Source: Lunularia cruciata
Lineage: Eukaryota > Streptophyta > Marchantiopsida > Lunulariales > Lunulariaceae
Reading direction: 5' to 3'
Assembly (NCBI GenBank): GCA_948567375.1
Contig: OX419757.1
Span: 48,853,665 to 48,917,664 of the forward strand
Length of the DNA: 64,000 nt
A program made the translations under genes and the position numbers. A model generated the notes under the pieces. The model worked only from the letters and a program-made list of their open reading frames with translations. It was not told the origin of the DNA and did not search any database. How positions within the stretch are numbered: the stretch's first letter is position 1; each line of letters starts with the position of its first letter. Below, in pieces: positions 22,757 through 31,904 of this stretch.

Positions 22757-23347
22757 TGTAATTTTCCAAGGATAAGAGACCTTAAGAGAAACACAAGAAA
22801 AGAAACAAAAGCTTCACAATCAATCCTCCAATGCCCCAAAGGAGCACCTTGATTGTATTATATAGAAAAGAGGACTCCCCTAAAGGAAGGCTCCATCATT
22901 GGATCAGATACATGGATTGGTGACATGTTAGCAAGCTCTACCCTTAGATTAGTTGCATGCATGGGTGACATGTTGGTTTTTATCCTATCTGGTTGATCAA
23001 ACCATCTTTGACTAGAGGGAATCTTCCTATAGGAATCTCCAAATTACATGGGTGAGGTACCATTGGAAAGCTCTCGATGAGACAAACCAAGGGGAAGGGA
23101 AGGCCAAAATTTCCCCTGATTGGGAGTGGGGGGAAGTATGATATTTTCAAGGCCTAATTCATCTATTTAGACCTCCAAAATTGACTCGGAAATTTTCATG
23201 CTATTCTCGACTCATGCCCTATTAGTAGAAGTACTCTCTTGGTGATACCTCTATCTGATCTACTTAGTCCATTATCTAAAACATCCTCCTAGATGTTCCC
23301 AAGTCAATTTTTGCCTTTAGATAATATATCTAGCTATTAATATTGCA
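22757..23347 (-). repeat. E2 5' LTR
   Basis: It runs from TGTAATTTTCCAAGG to TATTGCA (expected TATTACA). It is 591 bases against 756 for the 3' LTR, mainly because it has one rather than two copies of the internal module. The two LTRs have clearly diverged. Confidence 0.82.
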
Positions 23348-23680
23348 TACATACTCCCACGACTTGATCGGTATCCTTGGAATTGTTCAACGAAGGGATA
23401 GAGGAAGCATGAAAAATCCAGAGTATCAATGCTGTTGATGTGGTTGCTTGCCTCACATAAGCATCCCAAGTGGTCCAATTATAGTCCTTGTGCATCCTTC
23501 TTAAATGGATCTTTACTCCTTGCAAGGTAAATCTTTGATGACACACCAGACATGGTGTATCTCTAGGCAGCCTCACATGGGGAGTGTAGCCATGGCTAGC
23601 GCAAGAATAACAAGCGTAACACACGATCCTCCTCTCCATATCTCTCCAACCACAACCTCTCACATCACAACTCACATGAG
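23348..23680 (-). pseudogene. LINE E1 N-terminal C2H2 zinc-finger segment
   Basis: The minus strand holds an open frame with CLVCHQRFTLQGVKIHLRRMH, a C-x2-C-x12-H-x4-H zinc finger, followed by KDYNWTTWDAYVRQAT. A second Cys-rich stretch (RGCGW, VCYACYSCASHGYTP) precedes it. Zinc fingers of this kind bind DNA at the N-terminus of R2-like LINE proteins and help choose the target site. The frame runs without a stop into the E2 insertion point at 23347. The plus-strand copy T4 has the same finger. Confidence 0.65.
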
Positions 23681-23950
23681 TAAATACAATCTCTCCGAAC
23701 CCTGAAAACTATAAACTTTCATAACTTTCAATTTTCATCTCAAAAAATTTCAAACTAAATCCCCATGGAACTCAAGTATGAATTAAAAAAGATTAGAAAT
23801 GAAGATTCCTAACCCATTATTCGCAATGCAAAGTAGTCACTCTAAACCCTAAGAAGCCTAAAAGTAATTATAACTTTCTACTCAATTCTCCATGGCCTTC
23901 AATCTAGATACCAATGGATCCAAAAGTTATAAATTCTATATACAAACATA

Positions 23951-25279
23951 GTTTTAGAAAGTTGATTATTTATTTTCTAATATAGTTTGCGAGTGGATCA
24001 TCATAGGTGGGTAGCGAGTGGAGTAGTAACAAGAAAGTTTTCCCAATATACAGATATACAAGAAGTCATTTGTTATTCATGTAACGTGTTATATGGGAAT
24101 ATAGACTTGGCGCTCGCACATGTATGTAGGAGATTGTAAGAAATTTTTCCATATTTTAATAATATAAACAACATCATATATCTTTTTTACTTTCTTATGT
24201 TATAGTTTATTTTAGAAAAAAAAGATATTATTGCACTATATAATAAAACGTTGATTAGTGTAATTTATATGAGAACAATCACAAAAGGTGACTTTCTTCT
24301 TATGTTTCACTGCACTATGTATCTATATATAGATCATTTGATAAAATAGAAACTCTAGACACAATAAAAGAAATTTGAGAATAATTAAAAAAGGTGATAT
24401 TTCTTCGTATGAAATGCTAAATAAAAAATAAAAAATTTATTGTTTTGACATGATCGAAACTTAATAACGGAATAGAATCTACTATTCACTCATGTGAGGT
24501 ATCCAGATGAGCTCTCTAAAACTCTAATATATCTTTGCATCCTTTCTCTCTCTTCTCCTTTCCTTAAGTCACTTACTTCAGTGTAATATTTATCAAAATA
24601 TTTATTTATAGTAATATTTATGAGCAAATGAAAAAGTATAAAATAGAAAAGCCACTTGCACATGAAAGGCGCTCCCTGCAGCTTGTCGAGTCGTGAATTT
24701 TGCCCGAAGGGAGTTCGTTGGATGCTCACCATCTTTGGGCAAATGGAGTCATTTCTGGAAAGGCAAACCCACGAGGAATGGACAGGGGAGGGCCTTCTCT
24801 TCCTTTCCCCTGTACGACCAAAATATTTAGAGAGGATCTCACTCATATATAAATACTGTAGTTCTCTCGACGTAATACGGATACCACGCATCTAGATGGA
24901 AATGGAGTCACAGGCCAGATCACACATGGGAATTAGGTTAAACTCATCGCAATTAGTCACTACTCTAAATTGAGATGAATACAAACCTGTCCGCATTGTT
25001 GTTTAGATTCTTACCAATCTGTCGGCATTGTTGGCCGACAAAGCGTCGGCCAACCTGCGCACACAATTGCGCAAGAGAAAATATAGCGTAACCCACGTAG
25101 ATGACTAAGTAACCGGAAACGTAAAGCGGAACAAGTAAACGCAAATGGAAAATGTAAAGTAAACCCGATAACCAGTCAGAGTCATGCGACGTGGAGAGAG
25201 TGTCACCTTAGCAAAACAGGTGTCAACCTAGACCGGCCCTACTTTTATAGCTGCAAAGCAACAAAAATCGAGTCACGGG
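23951..25279. other. Low-repeat sequence left of the assembly gap
   Basis: No LTR, LINE or gag-pol match to the rest of the window. AT-rich to 24480, then a GC-richer patch (24650-24900) with overlapping frames of 79 codons (plus, 24656-24895) and 133 codons (minus, 24490-24891), neither recognised. It may be host promoter or transcript sequence. Confidence 0.4.
24844..24976 (+). promoter_or_regulatory. Weak candidate promoter with short downstream frame
   Basis: TATATAAATA near 24846-24855 lies about 40 bases upstream of an ATG at 24896. That ATG opens only a 25-codon frame (MEMESQARSHMGIRLNSSQL and a few more). It could be a 5' exon or chance. Confidence 0.2.
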
Positions 25280-25479
25280 NNNNNNNNNNNNNNNNNNNNN
25301 NNNNNNNNNNNNNNNNNNNNNNNNNNNNNNNNNNNNNNNNNNNNNNNNNNNNNNNNNNNNNNNNNNNNNNNNNNNNNNNNNNNNNNNNNNNNNNNNNNNN
25401 NNNNNNNNNNNNNNNNNNNNNNNNNNNNNNNNNNNNNNNNNNNNNNNNNNNNNNNNNNNNNNNNNNNNNNNNNNNNNNN
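25280..25479. other. Assembly gap (200 N)
   Basis: Exactly 200 unknown bases. The sequence resumes 14 bases before the end of a family B 5' LTR. A full family B LTR needs about 385 more bases, so 200 is probably a nominal gap size. The left junction of E4 is hidden here. Confidence 0.95.
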
Positions 25480-25506
25480 CTTGGTCTTTTACATTGGTAT
25501 CAATGT
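25480..25506 (+). repeat. E4 5' LTR end and primer binding site
   Basis: CTTGGTCTTTTACA (25480-25493) is the family B LTR end. One base later, TGGTATCAATGT (25495-25506) keeps the first eight bases of the initiator-Met primer site and has decayed in the rest. Confidence 0.75.
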
Positions 25507-25767
25507 AGGAATGGGATGGATGGAATTTATGGACCACCAAATCCACTTCCACTAAACTATTGGGATTTTCATATCCAAGTACTACCCAAGCATCATTTCA
25601 CACAATTCATCACCTCACACTTTGGACAAGATTTTATGCATATGATCACCATATTTTGAGGAACCCTTGGTACTTCCAGTTGTAACTTATGGGGAACGGT
25701 GGACATGCTACTTCTATATGTTAACAAATTAGATAGATTAGGGGTGACGTGATAAAGTAGCAACCAT

Positions 25768-26700
25768 GGCGGCAATGCCCAATGTTATCCTTGCTATGCA
25801 ACAATAAATCGAGCACCTTACTCAATTGTTGGATGAACCAGATCTTTGCTGACAAGAGCACATAGAGAGAGTACCAATTTGAGAAGGAGAAGATCTAATC
25901 CAATTCCCTAAACCAAAGGTATTTGAAGGCAAGAATCTCTCGGGTGCAATGGAGAATTTTGTGTTTGACTATGAATGTTATTTTGAAGCTACCAATGTAC
26001 AAGACAAGCAAAAATAGATTCTCTTGGCTTCTAGCCAATTGGATGGAGTAGCAAAACTATGGTGGAGATTCTGAGTAGAGCGAGCTGAACGATAAATTTT
26101 TGCACCAATCTTGAGGTGTACAGAATTCAAGAGTGCAATAATTAGTAGATTCTAAGTTATAAATGTCACATGAGCTGCACGGGATAGGTTGGCAGAGTTG
26201 AGACAGATTGGCTCTATAAGAAGTTACATCACACAATTCCAGAACACCATCATGCAAATTCTAGATATACTAGAAGGTGAAGCTTTGGATCAATTTGTGA
26301 GGAGCTTGAAGTCAAGACCAAATTAGAGGTAACCATGCAAGAGCCACAACATTTGGAAGAAGGCATGCGGTTGGCCAAACATTTTGATTCTTTGGTTGTA
26401 ACAAATTAGTCTTGACCTCGACCTCCATAGAACCTACCAATACACTACACAAGGGTGGAAGAGCTGACACCAATGGAGATTGATGCCATTCAATAGAGAC
26501 CACTTGGCACTATAGATAGAGAGAAATTGTGACAAAATGGTGGTTGTTTTTATTGTCACCAATTGGGACAGCATATCGCTGAATGTCCACTCAAGAATGG
26601 GTGACCTCGACAAGTTGCCCTGATGGAGTTTGTGGAGCGGAATGATCAAGCAAATGAGGAATCCCAATAGGAGATTTTGAGCCGCCTACTGGGAGCTTGA
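25768..26700 (+). pseudogene. E4 gag remnant
   Basis: Starts MAAMPNVILAMQQ at 25768 and soon meets stops. Visible blocks are KVFEGKNLSGAMENFVFDYE (about 25917-25975), LLASSQLDGVAKLWWRF (about 26025-26075) and RLAELRQIGSIRSYITQFQN in another frame. An intact CCHC knuckle, CFYCHQLGQHIAEC, lies at about 26540-26582. The frame is broken in several places. Confidence 0.72.
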
Positions 26701-26737
26701 TTAGTTCCAATGGGATTGAGGCTCGACCTTTGCAAGT

Positions 26738-27320
26738 TTGCTTCACTTACAAGGTACAATATCTAATCGTGGTTGTAGGATTTTGGTTGATTCTGGAAGT
26801 TTAGAGAATTGGATGTTTATGCAAGTAGCAAAGGAATTGGGTATTCCTATCAAGCCAGTCATTAGAAGTAGATTGATGATGGTGGATGGTAGAAAGAGTT
26901 CTACATTCCGTGCCTCGCATCTTGTTACCTTCAAGACTGGGAAGGAGTATTGGAGTGTATGAGGTTTGTAGTGGCACCTCTACACTATGATGTCATTCTA
27001 GGACTACCTTGGCTTGAACATCATAAGGTTCAATTTGATTGGACCCGATGACAAATTCAAGTACAACATCAAGATAGGAATTTGCAATTAGGTTGTCTGG
27101 CACCTCTAAGTAAGACACCTAAAAATAGCCAGTCCCTAGATGGGAAGTTTGTTGAGAAAGTAGCCATAGAGCAAGCCTTGAAGGAAGATGAGTCCCAAGA
27201 TGGGATGTTTACCAAGAAAGCAGCCATAGAGCAAGCTTTGAAGAAAGATGAGTCCTTAGATAGAATGTTTGTTAGTGAAGCAGCCATAGAGCAAGCTTTG
27301 GAGGAAGATAAGTTTGTTTT
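26738..27320 (+). pseudogene. E4 protease and repeat-bearing linker
   Basis: The frame 26738-26962 has GCRILVDSGSLENWMFMQVA, with a D-S-G protease site, then LGIPIKPVIRSRLMMVDGRK. After a shift comes PLHYDVILGLPWLEHHK-like sequence. The linker at 27130-27310 contains three tandem copies of a 20-residue unit resembling SQDGKFVEKVAIEQALKEDE. E8 has two such copies. The repeat is acidic and helical-looking; its role is unknown. Confidence 0.7.
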
Positions 27321-27329
27321 TGCAGTGTG

Positions 27330-27678
27330 GATCAAGCTAATTGCACAAGGACAATCTGAAGAGGGCCAAGAGCCTCATCAAGCAATGGTTGATCAGATAT
27401 TCAAGAGTTTGCAGACATGTTTCCGGATGATCTGCCAAAGGGATTACCTTCCGATCGTGGTATGCCCTTCAAGATTGAGTTATTGCCAAGGAGTACTCCA
27501 GTGAGTAGACCAATCTATTGGCTCTCACCAAAAGATTTGGAGGAGTTGAGAACAACACTTACGGAGTTGTTGGAGAAGGAATTCATACGACATAGCTCCT
27601 CTCCTTGAGGAGCACCGATACTATTTATTCCAAAGAAGGATGGAGGACTTCGTTTCTGTATTGATTATCATGGGCTCA
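27330..27678 (+). pseudogene. E4 reverse transcriptase, N-terminal part
   Basis: The frame 27417-27608 reads FPDDLPKGLPSDRGMPFKIE and YWLSPKDLEELRTTLTELLE, typical of the start of gypsy reverse transcriptase. It continues LFIPKKDGGLRFCIDYHG and is cut by E5 at 27678. Confidence 0.75.
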
Positions 27679-28466
27679 TGTAATACTCCGAGGACAAGAG
27701 AAGAGGAAGAGATAAAGGGGAGAAAGTGTAATACTCCAAGGACAAGAGAAGAGGGAAAACACAGATTGCACACTCAAACATTCGATACCCCAAGGGAGCA
27801 CCTTCTCTTTATTATATAGACAAAGAGGATCTCCTCCAAGGAAGCTCCACCCTAGGATTAGGGACACAGATAGGTGACATGTCAGCAAGCTCCACCCTTG
27901 GATTACTTACTTGGATGGGTGACCTGTCTGGTCTAGGTCCTATCTGGTTGGTCAAACGAGCTTTGACCGGAGGAAATCTTTTAGGGAATCTTCTTGTAGG
28001 AATCTCAGAATCACATGAGTAAGGTACCATTGGAAAGCTCTCGACGAGACAAACCAGGGGGGAGGGAAGGCCAGCCCTTCCTCTATTGGGGGGGGGAATT
28101 TGCACATTTTCGAGGCCTAATTCATCCGTTTAGGCCTCCGAAATTGCCTTCAAAGATTTCAGGCATATTTCGATTCCTACTCTATTAGTAGAAGTCCCCT
28201 TTTGGTGATACCTCTTTCTGATCTGTTTAGTCCATCATGTGTAACATCCTTCCAGATGTTACCAAACCAATTCTCACCTTTAAATCATATGTCTAGCTAT
28301 TGGTTCTAAGGTTCTCAAGTCTATTTCGGTTTCTGCCCTATTAGTAGAAGTACTCTTTTGGTGATACTTCTATCTGATCTATTTTGACCATCATGTATGA
28401 CATCATTCTAGATGTTACCAAACCAAATTTCACATCTAGATCATATGGCTAACCCTTGGTATTACA
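27679..28466 (-). repeat. E5 3' LTR
   Basis: 788 bases, TGTAATACTCCGAGG to GGTATTACA in plus coordinates. The TGTAATACTCC terminus is repeated 48-50 bases inside (about 27727), a short duplication shared with the other LTR. It has two copies of the 155-base module (about 28170-28310 and 28335-28466). Confidence 0.97.
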
Positions 28467-28480
28467 GACCTCCCTCCTTT
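28467..28480 (-). other. E5 polypurine tract
   Basis: On the minus strand AAAAGGAGGGAGGTC directly precedes the 3' LTR. This is the expected primer for plus-strand DNA synthesis. It overlaps the end of pol. Confidence 0.9.
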
Positions 28481-30024
28481 TAAGACGCAACGTCCTCGTT
28501 GTGCAATTGTTGCTCAAATGCTTGCACCAACATCGGTGCATGTGCCAAATTGGCAGCGGGTTCCCAGGTTGCTTCATAGAGGGGATAACCTTTCCATTGT
28601 ACTAGATATTCCAACCGCGGATGGCGAGTACCACGCATGCGCTTTTGGAGAATCCGCTCCACTTCATATTCCTCTGTGCCATCAATGACTGTCGGACAAG
28701 GTCGAATGTCCTGTGTGGAAGTACCTTGGCCTGATCGAGGAGCATATTTGCGTAATAGGGAGACATGGAACACTGGATGGATCTTCATGTGTGGTGGTAG
28801 CTCAAGGTGATAGGCCACAGCGCCGATGCGACGAAGAATCGAGAAAGGCCCAATAAAACGAGGTCGGAGCTTACGAGATCCAACTAATGTGAGGTTGGTT
28901 GTCAATAGCCACACTTGATCCCCAACATTGAACTCCATGTGCCTACGGTGTGCATCAGCATACTGCTTTTTTCGATTTTGCACAATCTGTAACCTGTGCT
29001 TGGCGCTCTCCACACCTTGTTGGATTCTAGAAACAAATGTGTTGACTGCATCAACCTTGGTAGTCACTGGACGGATCTTCATCAAGCTAGAAGGTGTGAA
29101 GGGATGCTCACCATACATGAGGAAGAACGGAGTGACCTGGGTGGAGGCATTCACTGAATTGTTGTAAGCGAATTCCACCAACGGTAGTAAGGTGTCCCAC
29201 CTCTCTTGCTCTTCTAAGGTGAAGCCGCGTAACATGTCTTCAATTGTGCGATTAGCCCGCTCTGTTTGGCCATCTGTTTGTGGGTGGTAAGCTGTAGACA
29301 TGGCCAACTTGGTTTTGAAAAAACCAAAGAGTGTTCGCCAAAACAAACTGGTGAATTGGGTGCCTCTATCGGTGATGAGTACTCTAAACAAGCCATGGTG
29401 AGCAAAGACTGCATCTAAGTATAGTTGAGCTAGTTGTGGAGCGGTCACCTCCTTGGTGGTAGGGCGTACATGAATCATTTTGCTGAGCCGGTCCACAAAG
29501 ACCACAATGGAGTCAAACCCTGAAGTGGTCTTGGGTAATTCACAGACGAGATCCATACTCACTTGTTCCCAACGTTGGGTAGGAGTGGGAAGAGGTTGAA
29601 GGAGCCCTGCAGGAGCTTGATTAGAAGCTTTGTTCTGTTGACAAAGTAGGCAGCTACGCACATAGTCCATCACGTCATTGCTCATCTTGGGCCAATAGTA
29701 ATGGCGCTTGACTGCCTCCAAGGTCTTGTCCACTCCGACATGAGCTGCAATGGCCAAATCATGACATTCTGCTAGAATGGTGGTGCGTAATTCTGGGACA
29801 TTTGGGATCCACAATCGGCCCTCTCGAAAGGTGAGTCCTTGGGTGCTGGTGACACCTTTGGACACTTGCGCTTCTACAATCTGTAGATCAGTTTTTGTAG
29901 CAGCTAGAATCTCTTGCCAAAATTCAGGGTTGATCTTAACCTCTGCCGCCAAGTTGTAGGCCATTGGCATGCGGGTGAACGCATCTGCAAGTTGCTTCTT
30001 ACCTTCCACGTAGGTGATTGTCAT
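28480..30024 (-). CDS. E5 pol, integrase with GPF/Y motif and chromodomain
   Basis: 514 open codons. The first 30 finish RNase H and connect. The zinc-binding set is His88, His95, Cys125 and Cys128. The catalytic core has Asp158 (VSMDLV), Asp219 (ITDRG) and Glu255 (GQTERAN), a DD35E arrangement. GPF/Y: RPRFIGPFSILRRIGAVAYH. Chromodomain near residues 440-500: EYEVERILQKR to EYLVQWKGYPLYEATWEP, with the aromatic cage positions mostly present. It ends 14 bases from the LTR. It inserts the cDNA and probably steers it to methylated-histone chromatin, as known for chromoviruses. Confidence 0.95.
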   Translation of the reverse strand: MTITYVEGKKQLADAFTRMPMAYNLAAEVKINPEFWQEILAATKTDLQIVEAQVSKGVTSTQGLTFREGRLWIPNVPELRTTILAECHDLAIAAHVGVDKTLEAVKRHYYWPKMSNDVMDYVRSCLLCQQNKASNQAPAGLLQPLPTPTQRWEQVSMDLVCELPKTTSGFDSIVVFVDRLSKMIHVRPTTKEVTAPQLAQLYLDAVFAHHGLFRVLITDRGTQFTSLFWRTLFGFFKTKLAMSTAYHPQTDGQTERANRTIEDMLRGFTLEEQERWDTLLPLVEFAYNNSVNASTQVTPFFLMYGEHPFTPSSLMKIRPVTTKVDAVNTFVSRIQQGVESAKHRLQIVQNRKKQYADAHRRHMEFNVGDQVWLLTTNLTLVGSRKLRPRFIGPFSILRRIGAVAYHLELPPHMKIHPVFHVSLLRKYAPRSGQGTSTQDIRPCPTVIDGTEEYEVERILQKRMRGTRHPRLEYLVQWKGYPLYEATWEPAANLAHAPMLVQAFEQQLHNEDVAS

Positions 30025-30036
30025 GTTGAAGCGTTG

Positions 30037-31143
30037 TCACCACTCTGCCCACCGAATTTGGCGACGAGATAGATCCTTCTGCGTCTCGAGGTAGACTAGA
30101 GGTTTGTGATCTGTCTCTACTACAAATGCCTTCTCGCCCAGGTAGTGCTTCCAATGCTTGGTTGCTAGAACGATGGCCAGCTCTTCTCGTTCTGTGGTGT
30201 GGTAGTTGCGCTCTGCTGGTAACAACTTTTGAGAGAAATATGCAATTGGATGCCATCCGTCATGCCACTCTTGTTGTAGGACTGCTCCTATTGCTACGCC
30301 TGATGCATCCGTAGCCAACTTGATTGGACGTTTTGGGTCATACCACTTCAAGATTGGTGCATGTAGCAAGGCGGCCTTCAATTCTTGAAAGGCCAACTCT
30401 TGCGCAGTTCCCCATGTCCACTTCTTCCCCTTGCCAAGTAGTGCCGTTAAAGGCTGTGCAACCTTGGAGAAGTCCTTGACAAATCTACGATAGAATCCCG
30501 TCAACCCCAAGAAGCTCTTAAGTTGAGTCTGATCTTCTGGGGCACTCCATTTTTGAATGACCTCTATTTTATTTGTCAATACTTGAATGCCCTCTGCACT
30601 TACTCTATGCCCTAAGTAGTCTACTTCAGACTTGCCAAACTCACACTTTGAGATTTTGGCGTACAACTGATTCTGTCTTAGAATCTGGAGGACCTCTCGT
30701 AGATGTTGTTTGTGTTCTATCATCGTGCTACTATATACCAAGATATCATCCAAGAAGACAATAACAGACTTATCCAAGTATGGACGAAATATGTCATTCA
30801 TTAGGCTCATGAAAGTGGCAGGCGCATTGGTGAGGCCAAAAGGCATCACAAGATACTCAAAGTGACCATACCTGGTTCGAAAGGCAGTTTTGTACACATC
30901 CTCCTCTGCAATTCGGATTTGATTGTAATCGCTCCGCAAGTCCAATTTGGTGAAGTATCTCGCTCCATGGAGTTGATCAAACAGGTCATCCATGCGAGGT
31001 AAGGGGTATTTGTTCTTCACTGTTTGCTGATTGAGACCCCGATAGTCAATGCACATGCGCATTGTACCATCCTTCTTCTTCACAAACAAGACAGGGGCTC
31101 CATATGGTGATACGCTAGGTTGGATGAACCCTTTTTGTAGCAT
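30037..31143 (-). CDS. E5 pol, reverse transcriptase and RNase H
   Basis: In frame with the preceding segment. Residues about 1-200 are reverse transcriptase: [40 protein letters not shown] (catalytic Asp68), [20 protein letters not shown] and FLDDILVYS (Asp132, Asp133). RNase H follows: [17 protein letters not shown] near 280 and [12 protein letters not shown] near 345. All core residues appear intact. It ends in TGA (30037-30039) within the RNase H C-terminus; the frame continues beyond. Confidence 0.93.
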   Translation of the reverse strand: MLQKGFIQPSVSPYGAPVLFVKKKDGTMRMCIDYRGLNQQTVKNKYPLPRMDDLFDQLHGARYFTKLDLRSDYNQIRIAEEDVYKTAFRTRYGHFEYLVMPFGLTNAPATFMSLMNDIFRPYLDKSVIVFLDDILVYSSTMIEHKQHLREVLQILRQNQLYAKISKCEFGKSEVDYLGHRVSAEGIQVLTNKIEVIQKWSAPEDQTQLKSFLGLTGFYRRFVKDFSKVAQPLTALLGKGKKWTWGTAQELAFQELKAALLHAPILKWYDPKRPIKLATDASGVAIGAVLQQEWHDGWHPIAYFSQKLLPAERNYHTTEREELAIVLATKHWKHYLGEKAFVVETDHKPLVYLETQKDLSRRQIRWAEW

Positions 31144-31152
31144 CTCCTCAAT

Positions 31153-31809
31153 TTAAGTCTTACACTCCTCCAACTCATGAGGTGATAGGCGATATGGGGC
31201 CTTACAAGGAGGTGTCTTCCCCGGGAGTGTCTCTATTTTGTGATCTACTCGCCTTTTAGGTGGTAATCCTGAGGGTAGATCATTGGGAAAGACATCTTGA
31301 AACTCATCCACCACATCCTTCAATTTCTCAGGAATTTGTCCCGCGAGTTGTGCACTCTGGACTTCTCTTATTAGACCCAGAAAACATCTATCGGTCTTAC
31401 AGACAGTTGTCGTCCCTACGACATATAGAGGCAGTTTCTGCCTGTGTGATTTTTCTTTAACCCCAATGATTGACCATTGGTGGGTTCTCACTACTTTCTT
31501 CCTCCAATCCACCATTGGGTTGTACTGCTCCATCCATGGCATGCCTAAAATTGCATCATAACGGGCTAACTGTATCACTCGCCACTCAATTGCTTCCTGA
31601 TATTCTCCTACAGAGAGGGTTACCCGTCTAGGTAATGATTCAATCTTCTCTGTTTGCCCATTTGGTAACTCTACTTCTTCACTTCCATCTCTCTCTAGAT
31701 CCATTCCCAATCTGATTGCAACAGAGTGAGACAAGAAATTCTCTGTTGCTCCCGGATCGATTAATACTCTCACTTGATTACCTTCTAGGATTCCATTCAC
31801 GACAATCAA
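31153..31809 (-). CDS. E5 pol, protease and linker to reverse transcriptase
   Basis: The -1 frame relative to gag; it stays open upstream to about 31930, so no own start codon is needed. LIDPGATENFLSHSVAIRLG is the aspartic protease site with D-P-G. It continues ILGMPWMEQYNPMVDWRKKV, then DVVDEFQDVFPNDLPSGLPP and [15 protein letters not shown]. It ends at TAA (31153-31155), which E2 reads as CAA (Gln). One C-to-T change explains the stop. Confidence 0.9.
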   Translation of the reverse strand: MIVVNGILEGNQVRVLIDPGATENFLSHSVAIRLGMDLERDGSEEVELPNGQTEKIESLPRRVTLSVGEYQEAIEWRVIQLARYDAILGMPWMEQYNPMVDWRKKVVRTHQWSIIGVKEKSHRQKLPLYVVGTTTVCKTDRCFLGLIREVQSAQLAGQIPEKLKDVVDEFQDVFPNDLPSGLPPKRRVDHKIETLPGKTPPCKAPYRLSPHELEECKT

Positions 31810-31904
31810 TTGTGAGGTTGCCTCTCGGGATCTTTGTGCATTATTCTTCTTCCTTCCCTCGCTTCTCTGCTTCCTTATTGAGCCAGTAAGGCCGCAAGGT
31901 ACAT

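Larger units (their letters stand above)
9773..23347 (-). mobile_element. Family A Ty3/gypsy element E2, carrying E3, S1 and S2
   Basis: Minus-strand chromovirus inserted in LINE E1. LTRs are at 22757-23347 (5') and 9773-10528 (3'), with the primer binding site next to the 5' LTR and a purine-rich tract next to the 3' LTR. The likely target duplication is imperfect: AACAT at 9768-9772 and TACAT at 23348-23352. The body is split by E3 at 13048-18335, by solo LTR S1 at 18830-19243 and by solo LTR S2 at 21204-21941. Without these it is about 7.1 kb. All genes are broken, and it is older than its three guests. Confidence 0.85.
6797..23950 (-). mobile_element. LINE E1 (zinc-finger, reverse transcriptase, C-terminal Cys/His domain), split by E2
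   Basis: A non-LTR retrotransposon on the minus strand. Its 5' part lies at about 23950-23348 and its 3' part at 9771-6797; element E2 separates them. Joined, the LINE would be about 3.6 kb. Order of parts: 5' UTR, C2H2 zinc finger, reverse transcriptase, Cys/His cluster with a VDVVVIDP stretch, and a 3' UTR ending in CTTTTCTC. N-terminal zinc finger plus C-terminal Cys/His domain is the layout of LINEs with a restriction-enzyme-like endonuclease (R2/NeSL/CRE-type groups); I infer that class and have not tested it. Many stops and frameshifts make it inactive. Both ends are set by comparison with copies T1-T4. Confidence 0.75.

Noticed and set aside
24490-24891. 133-codon minus-strand frame as a host gene
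   Set aside because: No recognisable motif and an overlapping plus frame of similar quality; kept only as unassigned gene-like sequence.
25223-25552. Open frame spanning the assembly gap
   Set aside because: Most of it is unknown sequence, so the frame is not evidence of a gene.
27679-28466. E5 LTR considered as a long terminal inverted repeat of a DNA transposon
   Set aside because: The two copies are in direct orientation, begin TG and end CA, and flank gag-pol with a primer site and purine tract.
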